Below are positions 52,910 to 63,918 of a DNA stretch of 64,000 bases, piece by piece. Numbering within the stretch: position 1 is the stretch's first letter; every line of letters starts with the position of its first letter. The notes below the pieces were generated by a model that worked only from the letters and a program-made list of their open reading frames with translations, made no database searches and was not told the DNA's origin. Position numbers and translations under genes: made by a program. Source of the DNA: CAIOYC01 sp038327995 (lineage in GTDB: Bacteria; Pseudomonadota; Alphaproteobacteria; Caulobacterales; Caulobacteraceae); assembly GCA_038327995.1 (NCBI GenBank), contig JBBQLP010000008.1, positions 10,624-74,623 on the forward strand, given 5' to 3'.

Positions 52910-54358
52910 TTAGCGAGCTGTCCCGATAGCGCCTTCCGCGATCCAGTTGCCGTGGAATCCCGGTGGGACCCGGTGAGGCAGGCGAATGCTCGCGACCGGT
53001 GCGTCACCGAACTTCTGAGCATCAAGGATGACAAGATCAGTCGTCTCGTGCGGGAGATCGACGACCAGACCGATCAGCCATCCTTCGCCCTCAGCGGCGT
53101 CAGTTCGGGCCGGAACGAAGACGAACTCGCCCGGATACCGGCCAAGCCCGAAGTCATGCACTTCCCGATCGCCAGTCTCGATGTCGTGCTTCAGGATAAA
53201 GGTCTCGCCGATGAAGGCGTCGGATTCAACCGGCAGACCGAGCGTGTAGGCATAACGGTAGGGCTGGCCGAACCTGCGCTCGTCGGGCCGGGGAAATTCC
53301 TGCGGGGTGGCGTCCAGGGTGCGTCGTGCAACCGTGCCGGCTTTGGGATCGAGGGTCCAGCGCTCCAGTCCACGCGACCTAGCGTCAGGCCCAGCCAGAC
53401 TATCAGCGAACATGGTGTCGTAGACCACCGCGTCCATCACGACCCGCCCGTCCGGCAGATCGAAGGCGTTGGCGACATGGAAGATGTAACAGGGATCGAC
53501 ATCGATCCAGATCGTCTCGCTGCCAGGCGCGTTGCGCGCAAGAAGACCGATCCGTGCCTGGTGATCGGGGTTCCAGCGGTAAGGAAAGCTGTGACCTGCG
53601 ATCAGGGTTTTCATCGAGAAGGTGACGGGAAGGTCGAGGACAACGACATAACGCTCGGTGATGGCGCAATCATGGATAGAGGGACCGTGCTGAACCTTGA
53701 TCGGCTCCTCGCGCACTACCTTTCCCTCCGGTGAGATGACGATGTGGCGCACCGTATCCGGATCGGCGCCTTCATAGGCTATGGCGTGGTGTTCGCCTGT
53801 GAGCGGATCCAGGTGCGGGTGGGCGGTAAAGCTGCCCTTCAAAGTGTCCCCAAAAGGATTGTAAATCTGCTCGTCGAGGGTCTCGGAAAGTTCGACCGGA
53901 TAACTGCCCGCTTCCACGAGCGCAAAGGTGCGTCCTGCGATTGCAGCGACATTGGTGTTGACGGTATCGAAGCTATGGCGGGGGCCGGGCGCGGCTGGCT
54001 TCCCCAGCGCGGCGGCGACGGCTTTGGATCTGATCCAGCGGTTTCGATACCACAGCGCCTTGCCGTCCTTGATCGCCAGGCCATGCACCATTCCGTCGCC
54101 GCTAAACCAGTGGTAGCCCGCCGGGTCAGGTGCGACAGGGTTAGGTCCGATGCGTAGATAGCGTCCGTTGAGCGCCGCTGGGATCGCGCCGGAAACAGAG
54201 AGGTTCTCGAGCGTCAACTCCTCGCTCATCGGCTTGTGAATGCCCGTCAAAAAGGGATGCTCGGTGTTTGCATCCATCCGTTTGCGATTGAACTCGGCGA
54301 AAGAACCAACGCCTTTGGTCACCACGCTGCGGATTGCGGTCTTGATCGCGCTTGCCAT
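52910..54358 (-). CDS. Carotenoid/stilbene cleavage oxygenase
   Basis: 482 aa Fe(II) beta-propeller oxygenase. Four histidine iron ligands are consistent with PHLDPLTGEHHAIAYEG, HGPSIHDCAITERYVV, CYIFHVANAFDLPDG and PPGFHGNWIA. The N-terminal GRYLRIGPNPVAPDPAGYHW matches the RPE65/lignostilbene dioxygenase family. It splits a C=C bond of a carotenoid or a lignin-derived stilbene with O2. The gene is divergent from a TetR regulator; a consensus-like promoter precedes it. Substrate not resolved. Confidence 0.93.
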   Translation of the reverse strand: MASAIKTAIRSVVTKGVGSFAEFNRKRMDANTEHPFLTGIHKPMSEELTLENLSVSGAIPAALNGRYLRIGPNPVAPDPAGYHWFSGDGMVHGLAIKDGKALWYRNRWIRSKAVAAALGKPAAPGPRHSFDTVNTNVAAIAGRTFALVEAGSYPVELSETLDEQIYNPFGDTLKGSFTAHPHLDPLTGEHHAIAYEGADPDTVRHIVISPEGKVVREEPIKVQHGPSIHDCAITERYVVVLDLPVTFSMKTLIAGHSFPYRWNPDHQARIGLLARNAPGSETIWIDVDPCYIFHVANAFDLPDGRVVMDAVVYDTMFADSLAGPDARSRGLERWTLDPKAGTVARRTLDATPQEFPRPDERRFGQPYRYAYTLGLPVESDAFIGETFILKHDIETGDREVHDFGLGRYPGEFVFVPARTDAAEGEGWLIGLVVDLPHETTDLVILDAQKFGDAPVASIRLPHRVPPGFHGNWIAEGAIGTAR

Positions 54359-54377
54359 ATCGACCTCCAGGTCTAAA

Positions 54378-54420
54378 GTTGACAGCGTTCACATTAGGCA
54401 TGGAAGGTAACAGTGTCAAC
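54378..54420. promoter_or_regulatory. Divergent promoter/operator between carotenoid oxygenase and TetR genes
   Basis: GTTGACA (54378-54384) and TGTCAAC (54414-54420) form 7-bp inverted arms 29 bp apart. On the minus strand, TTGACA (complement of 54414-54419) and TAATGT are spaced by exactly 17 bases, a good sigma70-type promoter for the oxygenase. The right arm overlaps the TetR start codon. Auto-repression plus oxygenase repression by the TetR protein is a reasonable model. Confidence 0.5.
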
Positions 54421-55024
54421 ATCTGATCCGCGCGCCGCGAAACAGGCCTATCACCACGGCGATCTGCGCTCCGCATTGCTTGAAGCGGGGTTGAAGTTGC
54501 TCGAGGCTCGCGCGGCGGACGACTTGTCCCTGCGTGAAGTGGCGCGCGCCGTCGGCGTTAGCGCAACCGCAGTTTATCGCCACTTTCCCGACAAGGGCGC
54601 GATGATGACCGCCCTGGCCGCCGAGGGTGTGGCGCGGTTGGCGACCGCTCAGCATGCGGCGTCAGACGCGGTCGGCGGTGGGGTCGCTGGCTTTAGCGCG
54701 ACCGGAGCGGCCTATGTCCGCTTCGCCCTCGCCAATCCGGCACTTTATAGACTTATCTTCGCCAATCCGGATGCGGTGCAGCTCCGTCCGCTGGCTTCGG
54801 AAGGTGACGCGATGTCGATGCTGCGGGCGAACGCGGTCATGTTGGCTGAGGGAAATGGCGGTGACGCGGAGGTGATCGCGCTAAGAGCATGGGCTATTGC
54901 CCATGGGATGGTGATGCTGATGCTCGATGGTCAGGTTCCGGTCGGTGATAATCTGATCGACCGGGTGCTCGACGTAAGAGCAATTGAATGCTCGGCGCTG
55001 GCGCATGCCTCACCGGCGCGCTGA
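54413..55024 (+). CDS. TetR/AcrR family transcriptional regulator
   Basis: 203 aa. The N-terminal helix-turn-helix is clear (LSLREVARAVGVSATAVYRHFPDKGAMM) after HHGDLRSALLEAGL. The C-terminal part (GAAYVRFALANPALYRLIFANP) fits the WHG-type ligand domain. The start is GTG 54413, with GGAAGG upstream and a TAG in frame just before it. It is divergent from the carotenoid oxygenase and probably represses it, and itself, until a ligand binds. Confidence 0.9.
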   Translation: MSTSDPRAAKQAYHHGDLRSALLEAGLKLLEARAADDLSLREVARAVGVSATAVYRHFPDKGAMMTALAAEGVARLATAQHAASDAVGGGVAGFSATGAAYVRFALANPALYRLIFANPDAVQLRPLASEGDAMSMLRANAVMLAEGNGGDAEVIALRAWAIAHGMVMLMLDGQVPVGDNLIDRVLDVRAIECSALAHASPAR

Positions 55025-55193
55025 ACGCCTACCGATAGTTTATGGGATGGGGCAGCAGCGGAGGTAGTCGTTGCGCGAGACGCGGAAGTTGGCCTATCTC
55101 CAGACAGTCAACATTGCCGCGCCTCCAGCTGACGGTGGTTTGTGAGCAAGCGGAGCCCTATATAGCGATCTAAGTTCAAAGGCTCTTGGCGCC

Positions 55194-55415
55194 ATGAGTT
55201 TTACCGTTACCGCTTCTAACAAATTCGGCCCGATCAGGCTCGAACGACCGACAGCGCGGGGAGCCTTCGATCTAGCTAGAAGCTATCGAAGCAAAGGTTA
55301 TGAGTTGATCAGCGTGACCAACGCTGAGACGGGTGAGCTGCTCGCGGAGCACGATATCGTCGATGGAGGCAGCGGGCCGATGGGCGCTCATCCGGGCGGC
55401 GCAGCCAACACATAG
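55194..55415 (+). CDS. Small hypothetical protein, 73 aa
   Basis: Starts MSFTVTASNKFGPIRLERP and has an alpha-helical RGAFDLARSYRSKGYELISV segment followed by an Asp/Glu-rich turn. The pattern (beta strand, helix, beta strand) resembles small cytosolic alphaproteobacterial proteins of unknown function. No ribosome site is obvious. Its last 28 bases overlap the 3' end of the convergent M14 peptidase gene, so part of the tail may be constrained by that gene. Confidence 0.5.
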   Translation: MSFTVTASNKFGPIRLERPTARGAFDLARSYRSKGYELISVTNAETGELLAEHDIVDGGSGPMGAHPGGAANT

Positions 55416-56314
55416 TCCAAAGCCGCGCACACGGCGACGACCTGCGCGTCGTTGCACTGCTGCTGGGTGGCGCGCGGGCTGTCGGGATACACCTCGGTCG
55501 TGGTGGTATAGCGCGCACCCGTAATGCCCGTGCACATACCATACTCTTCCACCGGATATTCGATCACGCCATTGGCCAAGACCGGGCAACCGATAATTCC
55601 GCCCGCGTCGTCCGGTGGTGCGATGTGGGTCACCTTCTCCACAGCGCCAATGATCGCCTGCTGAAACGCTAGCTGCGGGTTCTTCGTGTCGTCGACGAGA
55701 TAGAACCCATCCGGGACTAGACCTGGCTCGTACGTCTTACCGTCGCGCGCCGCCAGCGCTGGCCGGAACTCGCTTTCGTCGCTATCGGTCGTCTCGTGCA
55801 GGTCGATGTGCAGGATAAATTGCCCAACTAGCGGCGCGACCAGTTCGATTAAGGCCGTGGCCTCGCGCGAAGGCCCGTCTTTGCGGAAGCTGCGGTTCGG
55901 GTCGATGGCGTCGTAATTCCACCGGTTGATGCGCTCGTAACCCCAGGGACTTACGCACGGAGCCACCAGCAAATTAATGCGACCGGCATAGTCAGCGGCG
56001 CGCTTCTCCAGGAACTCCAGAGCCCCCATGACACCGCTGGTTTCATATCCGTGGACACCGCCAGTGACCAAGGCGGCGGAGAGTGCGGAATTCCACTCCC
56101 GACTTCTCAAGGCGTACAGGGTGAAGATCTCGCCTTCGTAGCCTAGCTCGCCGTAGACAATCCTCTCGAAGGTATCGGCGAGTTCTCCAATGCGCGGCGC
56201 CACGTCCTGATCGTACAGACGCAGGCGAGACTGCCGCGCCCGCCACTGATCTCGCTCGGCCTCGCCCCAGCAGCGTCCAAGCGTTCCTACCGGGTAGGCG
56301 AGCGAATTCGTCAT
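55388..56314 (-). CDS. M14-family (succinylglutamate-desuccinylase-like) metallopeptidase
   Basis: 308 aa. The zinc motif HxxE is His88/Glu91 in VTGGVHGYETSG, and a third ligand His lies in QFILHIDLHETTD. NRWNYDAIDPNRSFRKDG supplies the substrate-binding Asn-Arg motif. Members cleave C-terminal residues or amidated amino acids and are cytosolic or periplasmic; no signal peptide is visible. The downstream end overlaps the small ORF on the opposite strand. Cannot distinguish carboxypeptidase from desuccinylase. Confidence 0.82.
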   Translation of the reverse strand: MTNSLAYPVGTLGRCWGEAERDQWRARQSRLRLYDQDVAPRIGELADTFERIVYGELGYEGEIFTLYALRSREWNSALSAALVTGGVHGYETSGVMGALEFLEKRAADYAGRINLLVAPCVSPWGYERINRWNYDAIDPNRSFRKDGPSREATALIELVAPLVGQFILHIDLHETTDSDESEFRPALAARDGKTYEPGLVPDGFYLVDDTKNPQLAFQQAIIGAVEKVTHIAPPDDAGGIIGCPVLANGVIEYPVEEYGMCTGITGARYTTTTEVYPDSPRATQQQCNDAQVVAVCAALDYVLAAPPG

Positions 56315-56664
56315 ATTGCTTTCATAGGGCGTGGAGTGGGAGGCGTCACTCCGGCTCAGAGCTGGAATCGGTACTACGGCTCAAAAGCGTTCAGCGTTGT
56401 CGTTTAAACGCCCGTCACGAAACCATCCGATGCGTTGAAGTCTGTTCGCGGCCGACGCGCGCCTGCAATCCAGTGCGGAAAGGAAAGTCTTGAGCGGTCC
56501 ACGTTCGCGGGACCACCGCTTGAATTGAGTTGTCGATATAGACGGTCGGCCGCTCGCGGCGGGCTGATAGCCCCTTATAAAGTCTTTATGCCGACCTCCC
56601 CAGAGCCCTAGAGCATCTTGACGTCGATTGAGTTCAAACTGGCAACCCTAATAGGAGCTTGGCT
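56315..56664. promoter_or_regulatory. Kdp operon control region
   Basis: 350 bp upstream of the first kdp ORF. It holds an imperfect hairpin (GGTCC/GGACC, about 56493-56520) and an AT-rich segment (CTTATAAAGTCTTTATG, 56574-56590) with two TTAT half-sites that could be a KdpE box, a guess from its AT-richness. TTGACG at about 56619 is a possible -35. No ORF of interest is present. Confidence 0.35.
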
Positions 56665-56748
56665 TTGGACGACCTCATTTATATTTTGATCGGTGCGGGC
56701 GTTTTCGCGGCACTTGGTCTTTACCTCTCCAGTCTGCGGAAGGTCTGA
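56665..56748 (+). CDS. Small membrane peptide upstream of kdpF, 27 aa
   Basis: TTG start at 56665 with a near-perfect ribosome site (AGGAG, 7 bases away). The translation is one hydrophobic helix (LIYILIGAGVFAALGLYLSSL) with an acidic N-terminus (two Asp) and a basic C-terminus (Arg-Lys). It ends two bases before the kdpF ATG, and the kdpF ribosome site lies in its last codons, so the two are coupled. It resembles KdpF in size and topology but not in sequence. Probably an overlooked accessory peptide of the Kdp complex. Confidence 0.6.
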   Translation: MDDLIYILIGAGVFAALGLYLSSLRKV

Positions 56749-56750
56749 CC

Positions 56751-56837
56751 ATGATCGTCGGGCTGATTTACGCCGCCGCCGCGCTGGGCGTGGCCGTTTA
56801 TATGCTGGTGGCGCTCTTGCGCCCCGAAAAGTTCTGA
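56751..56837 (+). CDS. kdpF: KdpF, small subunit of the K+-transporting ATPase
   Basis: 28 aa single-pass membrane peptide with the characteristic KdpF end YMLVALLRPEKF. It stabilises the KdpABC complex. GGAAGG upstream of the ATG is the ribosome site. It lies 15 bp before kdpA. Confidence 0.92.
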   Translation: MIVGLIYAAAALGVAVYMLVALLRPEKF

Positions 56838-56852
56838 TCGGAACATCTCAAT

Positions 56853-58571
56853 ATGACTTGGCAGGGTTGGGTGGAGATCGCCCTCACCATTGGCTTGGCC
56901 GTCGCGCTTGCGTGGCCTCTGGGCATTTATCTGGCGCGGGTGTTCGAGGGCGGTAAAACCTGGCTCGATCCGGTCGTGCGGCCGCTAGAGTCCCTGTTCT
57001 ATCGCGCCTCCGGGATCGATGAGACCAAGCAACAAGGCTGGATGACCTATGCCGCCTCGTTGCTGGCGTTCAACGCTGCGGGATTTGGGCTGCTCTATCT
57101 GATCCTCCGCTGTCAGGGGCTATTGCCGGTCAACCCGCTTCACTTCGCAGGGATGAGCCCGCACCTGGCGTTCAACACCGCGATCAGCTTCATCACCAAC
57201 ACCAACTGGCAGTCCTATTCGGGGGAGAGCACACTTTCCAACTTCTCACAGATGGCTGGCCTGACGGTGCAGAACTTCGCCTCGGGCGCCACAGGCATTG
57301 CTGTCGTGGCCGCCGTGGCGCGGGCGTTCGCGGGTCATCGCGGCGAAGGGCTCGGCAACTTCTGGCGCGATCTGGTGCGCATCACTCTTTACGTGCTCCT
57401 GCCCCTGTCGATCGTGATGGCCTTCGCGCTGGTGCTACAGGGCGTGCCTCAGACCCTTGCGCAGCACATCGACGTTGCCGCGATGGAGGGCGCCAAACAG
57501 TCTCTCGCGGTCGGTCCTGTCGCCAGTCAGGAGGCGATCAAGCAGATCGGCACCAATGGCGGCGGCTTCTTCAACGCCAATTCATCCCACCCGTTCGAGA
57601 ACCCGACGCCGCTTACCAACCTGATCGCCATGGTGGCGATGAATGCGCTGGCCTTCGCTTGCGTCGTGGCCTTCGGGCGCATCGCCGGAGCCCGCAAGGA
57701 AGCCCGCGCCCTGGTGATCGCAATGACGATCTTGGTGGGCGGCGCTGCTGGCGCGATCTATGTGGCCGAGACCCAGCCGACGCCAGCCCTCGCCGCCCAT
57801 GCTGGCATGATCTCCGCGCCGAATATGGAAGGCAAGGAGGTGCGCTTCGGCACCGCAGCGTCCTCCGTCTTCACCGCCATGACCACCGGCGCCTCCTGCG
57901 GGGCAGTGAACGCCATGCATGAGAGCTACACCCCGCTGGGCGGCGGCATCGCACTGTTCTTGATCCAGCTTGGCGAGATATTGCCGGGCGGTGTCGGCTC
58001 CGGCCTCTACGGCATGGTGGTGATGGCTCTCCTGGCGGTCTTTGTCGCCGGACTGATGGTGGGGCGTACCCCAGAATATCTCGGCAAGAAGATCGAGGCG
58101 CGGGAGATCAAGTTCGCCATGCTGGCTGTGCTGATCCTGCCTCTGACCATCCTGGGCTTCAGCTCCGTCGCAGCGGTCTTGCCTGAAGCGTTGAAGGGTC
58201 TCTCGGCCTCAGGGCCGCATGGCTTCACCGAAATCCTCTACGCCTACTCTTCGGCAGCGGGGAACAACGGTTCTGCCTTCGCGGGGCTTACCGCCAACGC
58301 TCCGTGGTGGGACATCACACTCGGGATCGCCATGGCGCTTGGCCGGTTCGCCTACCTAATTCCGGTCATGGCCATCGCCGGAGCGCTTGTCGCCAAACCC
58401 AAGCTTCAACCCAGCGCCGGGAGCCTGCCCACGGATTCGGGCCTGTTCATCGGCCTCCTGATCGGCGTCATCCTGATCCTGGGCGGGTTGCAGTTCTTCC
58501 CCGCGCTCGCGCTGGGTCCCCTCGTCGAGCACTTCCAGATGCTGGGCGCTCTCCACTCCGTGAAAGGTTAG
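56853..58571 (+). CDS. kdpA: K+-transporting ATPase subunit A
   Basis: 572 aa polytopic membrane protein, the K+-selective channel subunit of the high-affinity pump. Family blocks include FNTAISFITNTNWQSYSGES (a selectivity-filter-like segment), GTNGGGFFNANSSHPFENP, MTTGASCGAVNAMHESYTPLGGG and YAYSSAAGNNGSAFAG. Those four Gly-rich loops correspond to the four P-loops of KtrB/KdpA channels. It is followed 4 bp later by kdpB. Confidence 0.96.
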   Translation: MTWQGWVEIALTIGLAVALAWPLGIYLARVFEGGKTWLDPVVRPLESLFYRASGIDETKQQGWMTYAASLLAFNAAGFGLLYLILRCQGLLPVNPLHFAGMSPHLAFNTAISFITNTNWQSYSGESTLSNFSQMAGLTVQNFASGATGIAVVAAVARAFAGHRGEGLGNFWRDLVRITLYVLLPLSIVMAFALVLQGVPQTLAQHIDVAAMEGAKQSLAVGPVASQEAIKQIGTNGGGFFNANSSHPFENPTPLTNLIAMVAMNALAFACVVAFGRIAGARKEARALVIAMTILVGGAAGAIYVAETQPTPALAAHAGMISAPNMEGKEVRFGTAASSVFTAMTTGASCGAVNAMHESYTPLGGGIALFLIQLGEILPGGVGSGLYGMVVMALLAVFVAGLMVGRTPEYLGKKIEAREIKFAMLAVLILPLTILGFSSVAAVLPEALKGLSASGPHGFTEILYAYSSAAGNNGSAFAGLTANAPWWDITLGIAMALGRFAYLIPVMAIAGALVAKPKLQPSAGSLPTDSGLFIGLLIGVILILGGLQFFPALALGPLVEHFQMLGALHSVKG

Positions 58572-58575
58572 CCGC

Positions 58576-60609
<2,034 letters not shown>

Positions 60610-60620
60610 GAGGCCGCCCA

Positions 60621-61205
60621 ATGATCCAACATCTTCGCCCCGCGCTCGTGATGATCGCCCTCTTCACCCTCGTCACCGGTCTCGCCTACCCCTTCGCCAT
60701 CACCGGGCTGGCGCAACTCGCGCTTCCGGCACAGGCCAACGGAAGTCAGTCGATGGTGAGTGGCCGGGTGGTGGGCTCGCGCCTAATCGGGCAATCGTTC
60801 GCCAGGGCGGAGTATCTGCATCCCCGCCCCTCCGCCGCTGGCAATGGCTATGATCCCACCGCCTCGTCCGGTTCCAACTACGGCCCGCTCGATCCCAAGC
60901 TGGCGGATCGGATCAAGGGGGATGTGGCCTCCATCCAGAAGGACGCGCCGGGCGTTGTCATTCCCGCCGATGCCGTGACAGCGTCGGGATCGGGGCTCGA
61001 CCCCGACATTTCCCCCGAATACGCCGCGCTTCAGGCGCCGCGGATCGCGTCGAGCCGCCACGCCGCCCTGGATGACGTGCGCGCAGTGATCACCGCCGAG
61101 ATACGCGGTCGGACCCTGGGTGTTATCGGCGAACCGCGGGTAAATGTGCTGGCGGTGAACGAGGCGCTTGACGCCCGCTTCAAAGGCGGGGCTCCCTCGC
61201 GCTGA
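60621..61205 (+). CDS. kdpC: K+-transporting ATPase subunit C
   Basis: 194 aa. One N-terminal transmembrane helix (LVMIALFTLVTGLAYPFAITG) and a periplasmic domain with the family motif GRVVGSRLIGQSFARAEYLHPRPS. The C-terminal ITAEIRGRTLGVIGEPRVNVL is also typical. It associates with KdpB to stabilise nucleotide binding. Eight bases separate it from kdpD. Confidence 0.95.
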   Translation: MIQHLRPALVMIALFTLVTGLAYPFAITGLAQLALPAQANGSQSMVSGRVVGSRLIGQSFARAEYLHPRPSAAGNGYDPTASSGSNYGPLDPKLADRIKGDVASIQKDAPGVVIPADAVTASGSGLDPDISPEYAALQAPRIASSRHAALDDVRAVITAEIRGRTLGVIGEPRVNVLAVNEALDARFKGGAPSR

Positions 61206-61213
61206 GGGACCCT

Positions 61214-63910
61214 ATGCCGCCAACGGACAGCCGCCCAGAACCTGATCACCTGCTGGACGACGCCAGGCGGCAGGGGCGCGGACGGCTGAAGGTCTACCTC
61301 GGTATGGCGCCAGGCGTGGGTAAGACCTACGAGATGCTGGTCTCCGCCGCCCGCCGCAAGGCTGACGGGCGAGACGTGGTCGTGGGGGTTGTTGAGACCC
61401 ACGGGCGGCGCGACACCGAAGCCCTTCTCGGCGATCTAGAGGTTCTCCCCCGGGTCCCGCTGGAGCACCGCGGGCGGCAGATGATGGAGTTCGACCTCGA
61501 CGGCGCTATCGCCCGCAGGCCGCAGCTCCTGCTGGTGGACGAATACGCCCACTCCAACGCGCCAGGCTCGCGCCACCCCAAGCGTTGGCAGGACGTGGAG
61601 GAGGTGCTGGCGGCGGGTATCGACGTCTGGACGACGCTCAACGTCCAGCATCTGGAAAGCCTCCTGGAAGTGGTCTGGCGAATAACGGGCGTGCGCCAGC
61701 GCGAGACGGTGCCGGACTCGACCCTCTCCAACGCCGACGAGATCGAGGTGGTCGATCTCACCCCGGCCGAGCTGCGCGAGCGGCTTGAGCAGGGCAAGGT
61801 CTATGTACCCGATACGGCCCGGCTCGCCGCCGATCGCTTCTTCAAGCCGGAAAATCTCACGGCGCTGCGCGAGCTCGCCCTGCGCCGCGCCGCCCAAACG
61901 GTGGACGACAAGCTTATTGGCGTCATGCGCCGACAGGGGATCGAGGGGCCCTGGGCTGCGGGCGAGCGGATCATCGTGCTGGTGGGGCCGGACCCCATGG
62001 CGAGCAGCCTGGTCCGGGCCGGACGGCGCCTGTCCGATCTGATGATGGACGCCCCCTGGACCGCGGTTCACGTGGAGCAGCCCAACCGCCCTCCCCTGTC
62101 CATAGCTGGCATAACCCGCCGAGGAGAAGCGCTTCGACTGGCCGAGCAGCTTGGCGGATCGGTGGTGATGCTCACGGGCGACGATCTGGTGCTGACGGTG
62201 CTGGACTACGCCCGGCGCAACAATGTGACCCAGATCGTCACCGGTCGGCCGGAGAAGGGCAGGTTCCTCACCCGCTTCCGGCGCGCGCTGCCGCAGGCGT
62301 TGCTGGAACAATCGCAGGGCGCGGCGCTGCACATCGTCACCGACCGGGCTGTGGAGCCGGACGCGGCGAAACCGGCGGCGACCATCGCGCGCCGGATCGA
62401 CTGGCGCGGTTATGGCACTGCAGCAGGAACGGTCGCCTTGGCGAACGGCGTGGCGGCGATCGCCGATCGTTTCACGGCCGGCGCCAACCTGGCGATGGTG
62501 TTTCTGGTCAGCGTGCTGGTCACGGGGCTGGGCTTTGGATTGTGGCCAGCGCTGGTCGCGGCTGGTCTGGCGGCGCTGACCTACAACTTCTTTTTCCTTG
62601 AGCCGCGCTACACCATCTACATCGGCCACCCGGCAGACCTGTTCACCTTCGCCGTTTTCTTCGCCGTGGCCCTGGCGACGGGCTGGCTCACCGGGCGGGT
62701 CCGGGATCAGGCGCGCACCACCTCCCGTCGCGCTTCCAGCGTCACCGCACTGCTGACAGCCAGTCGCAGCCTTTCCGCTGCGTCCACCCGTGATCAGGCG
62801 GCTCAGGTCCTAGCCGACCAGACCTCCGCAGCGGCCTCCGGCGCGGCGGTGGTCATGCTGCCGAACGAGGACGATCTGGTGCTGACGGCGGGCGCCCCCA
62901 CGGCCAAGATCCTCGACACCGCCGCCATGACCGCCGCCCGCTGGGCTTGGAAGAAGGGCGAGGCGGCGGGCGCTGGCACCGGCACCCTGCCCCAGATCGG
63001 CTGGACCTTTCACCCGCTGCAAGGGCTTCGGGGACGGGCGGGCGTCGCGGGGGTGGAGGCCAGAAATATGCGACACGGTTCCGAAGAGGAGCGTTTTCTC
63101 CTCGCCATGTTGGGTCAGGGTGCAGTGGCGCTGGAACGGGCGGAACTAGCAGCCTCCGACGTGGAGCATGAGGCGCTTCGCCGCTCCGATCTCCTGCGCT
63201 CGGCGCTGCTCAACTCGATCAGCCATGATCTGCGCACCCCGCTTTCGACGGTGCTGGGCTCGACCACGACACTGATCGACTACGGCCCGTCGCTTGCCCC
63301 AGAGGTGCGCTCCGACCTCCTGATTTCGATCCGCGAGGAGGCGGAACGGCTGAACCGCTACGTTGGCAACCTGCTCGACATGACCAAGCTCGAAGGCGGA
63401 GCACTAACCCTGCGCCGGGAGTGGTCGGACGTGCGCGACGTGCTGGCCGCCGCCATCGAACAGGTCTCCCGCCGCGCGCCGGACCGCGTGATCGAGCGGG
63501 ACTTTCCCCCCGAACTATCCGCCCTTGAGCTCGACCCGGCCCTCCTAGAACAGGCGGTGGTCAATATCCTCGAGAACGCCGTCGCCTACAGTCCTCCGGG
63601 CAAGCCCATCGAGGTGGCCGCGTACGAGGATCGTTTGAATGTGGTCATCGGCATCGAGGACGAGGGGCGTGGCATCCCGACGGCGGACCTGGAAAATGTA
63701 TTCAACAAGTTCCGTCGCCTGCAGAGCGCCTCGGACCGCGGAGAGGGCGTCGGCCTCGGCCTTTCCATCTCCAAGGGCTTCATTGAGGCGATGGGGGGCA
63801 GGATCGCCGCCGCGAGCCCGATCCACACCGATCCGCAGACCGGCCCGCATGGCACGCGCATCCTGATCAGCCTGCGCAAGGCCACACCCACCCATCATTT
63901 CATGCTCTAG
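61214..63910 (+). CDS. kdpD: Sensor histidine kinase KdpD
   Basis: 898 aa membrane sensor of K+ and turgor. The N-terminal KdpD domain holds Walker A GMAPGVGKTYEML and the following LLVDEYAHSNAPGSRHPKR. A USP-like domain follows (about 250-370), then four transmembrane helices (about 395-500), a GAF-like region, HisKA with His671 (NSISHDLRTPLSTV) and an HATPase domain (DEGRGIPTADL, GVGLGLSISKG). It phosphorylates KdpE to induce kdpFABC. It is followed 8 bp later by kdpE. Confidence 0.95.
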   Translation: MPPTDSRPEPDHLLDDARRQGRGRLKVYLGMAPGVGKTYEMLVSAARRKADGRDVVVGVVETHGRRDTEALLGDLEVLPRVPLEHRGRQMMEFDLDGAIARRPQLLLVDEYAHSNAPGSRHPKRWQDVEEVLAAGIDVWTTLNVQHLESLLEVVWRITGVRQRETVPDSTLSNADEIEVVDLTPAELRERLEQGKVYVPDTARLAADRFFKPENLTALRELALRRAAQTVDDKLIGVMRRQGIEGPWAAGERIIVLVGPDPMASSLVRAGRRLSDLMMDAPWTAVHVEQPNRPPLSIAGITRRGEALRLAEQLGGSVVMLTGDDLVLTVLDYARRNNVTQIVTGRPEKGRFLTRFRRALPQALLEQSQGAALHIVTDRAVEPDAAKPAATIARRIDWRGYGTAAGTVALANGVAAIADRFTAGANLAMVFLVSVLVTGLGFGLWPALVAAGLAALTYNFFFLEPRYTIYIGHPADLFTFAVFFAVALATGWLTGRVRDQARTTSRRASSVTALLTASRSLSAASTRDQAAQVLADQTSAAASGAAVVMLPNEDDLVLTAGAPTAKILDTAAMTAARWAWKKGEAAGAGTGTLPQIGWTFHPLQGLRGRAGVAGVEARNMRHGSEEERFLLAMLGQGAVALERAELAASDVEHEALRRSDLLRSALLNSISHDLRTPLSTVLGSTTTLIDYGPSLAPEVRSDLLISIREEAERLNRYVGNLLDMTKLEGGALTLRREWSDVRDVLAAAIEQVSRRAPDRVIERDFPPELSALELDPALLEQAVVNILENAVAYSPPGKPIEVAAYEDRLNVVIGIEDEGRGIPTADLENVFNKFRRLQSASDRGEGVGLGLSISKGFIEAMGGRIAAASPIHTDPQTGPHGTRILISLRKATPTHHFML

Positions 63911-63918
63911 GATATGTA

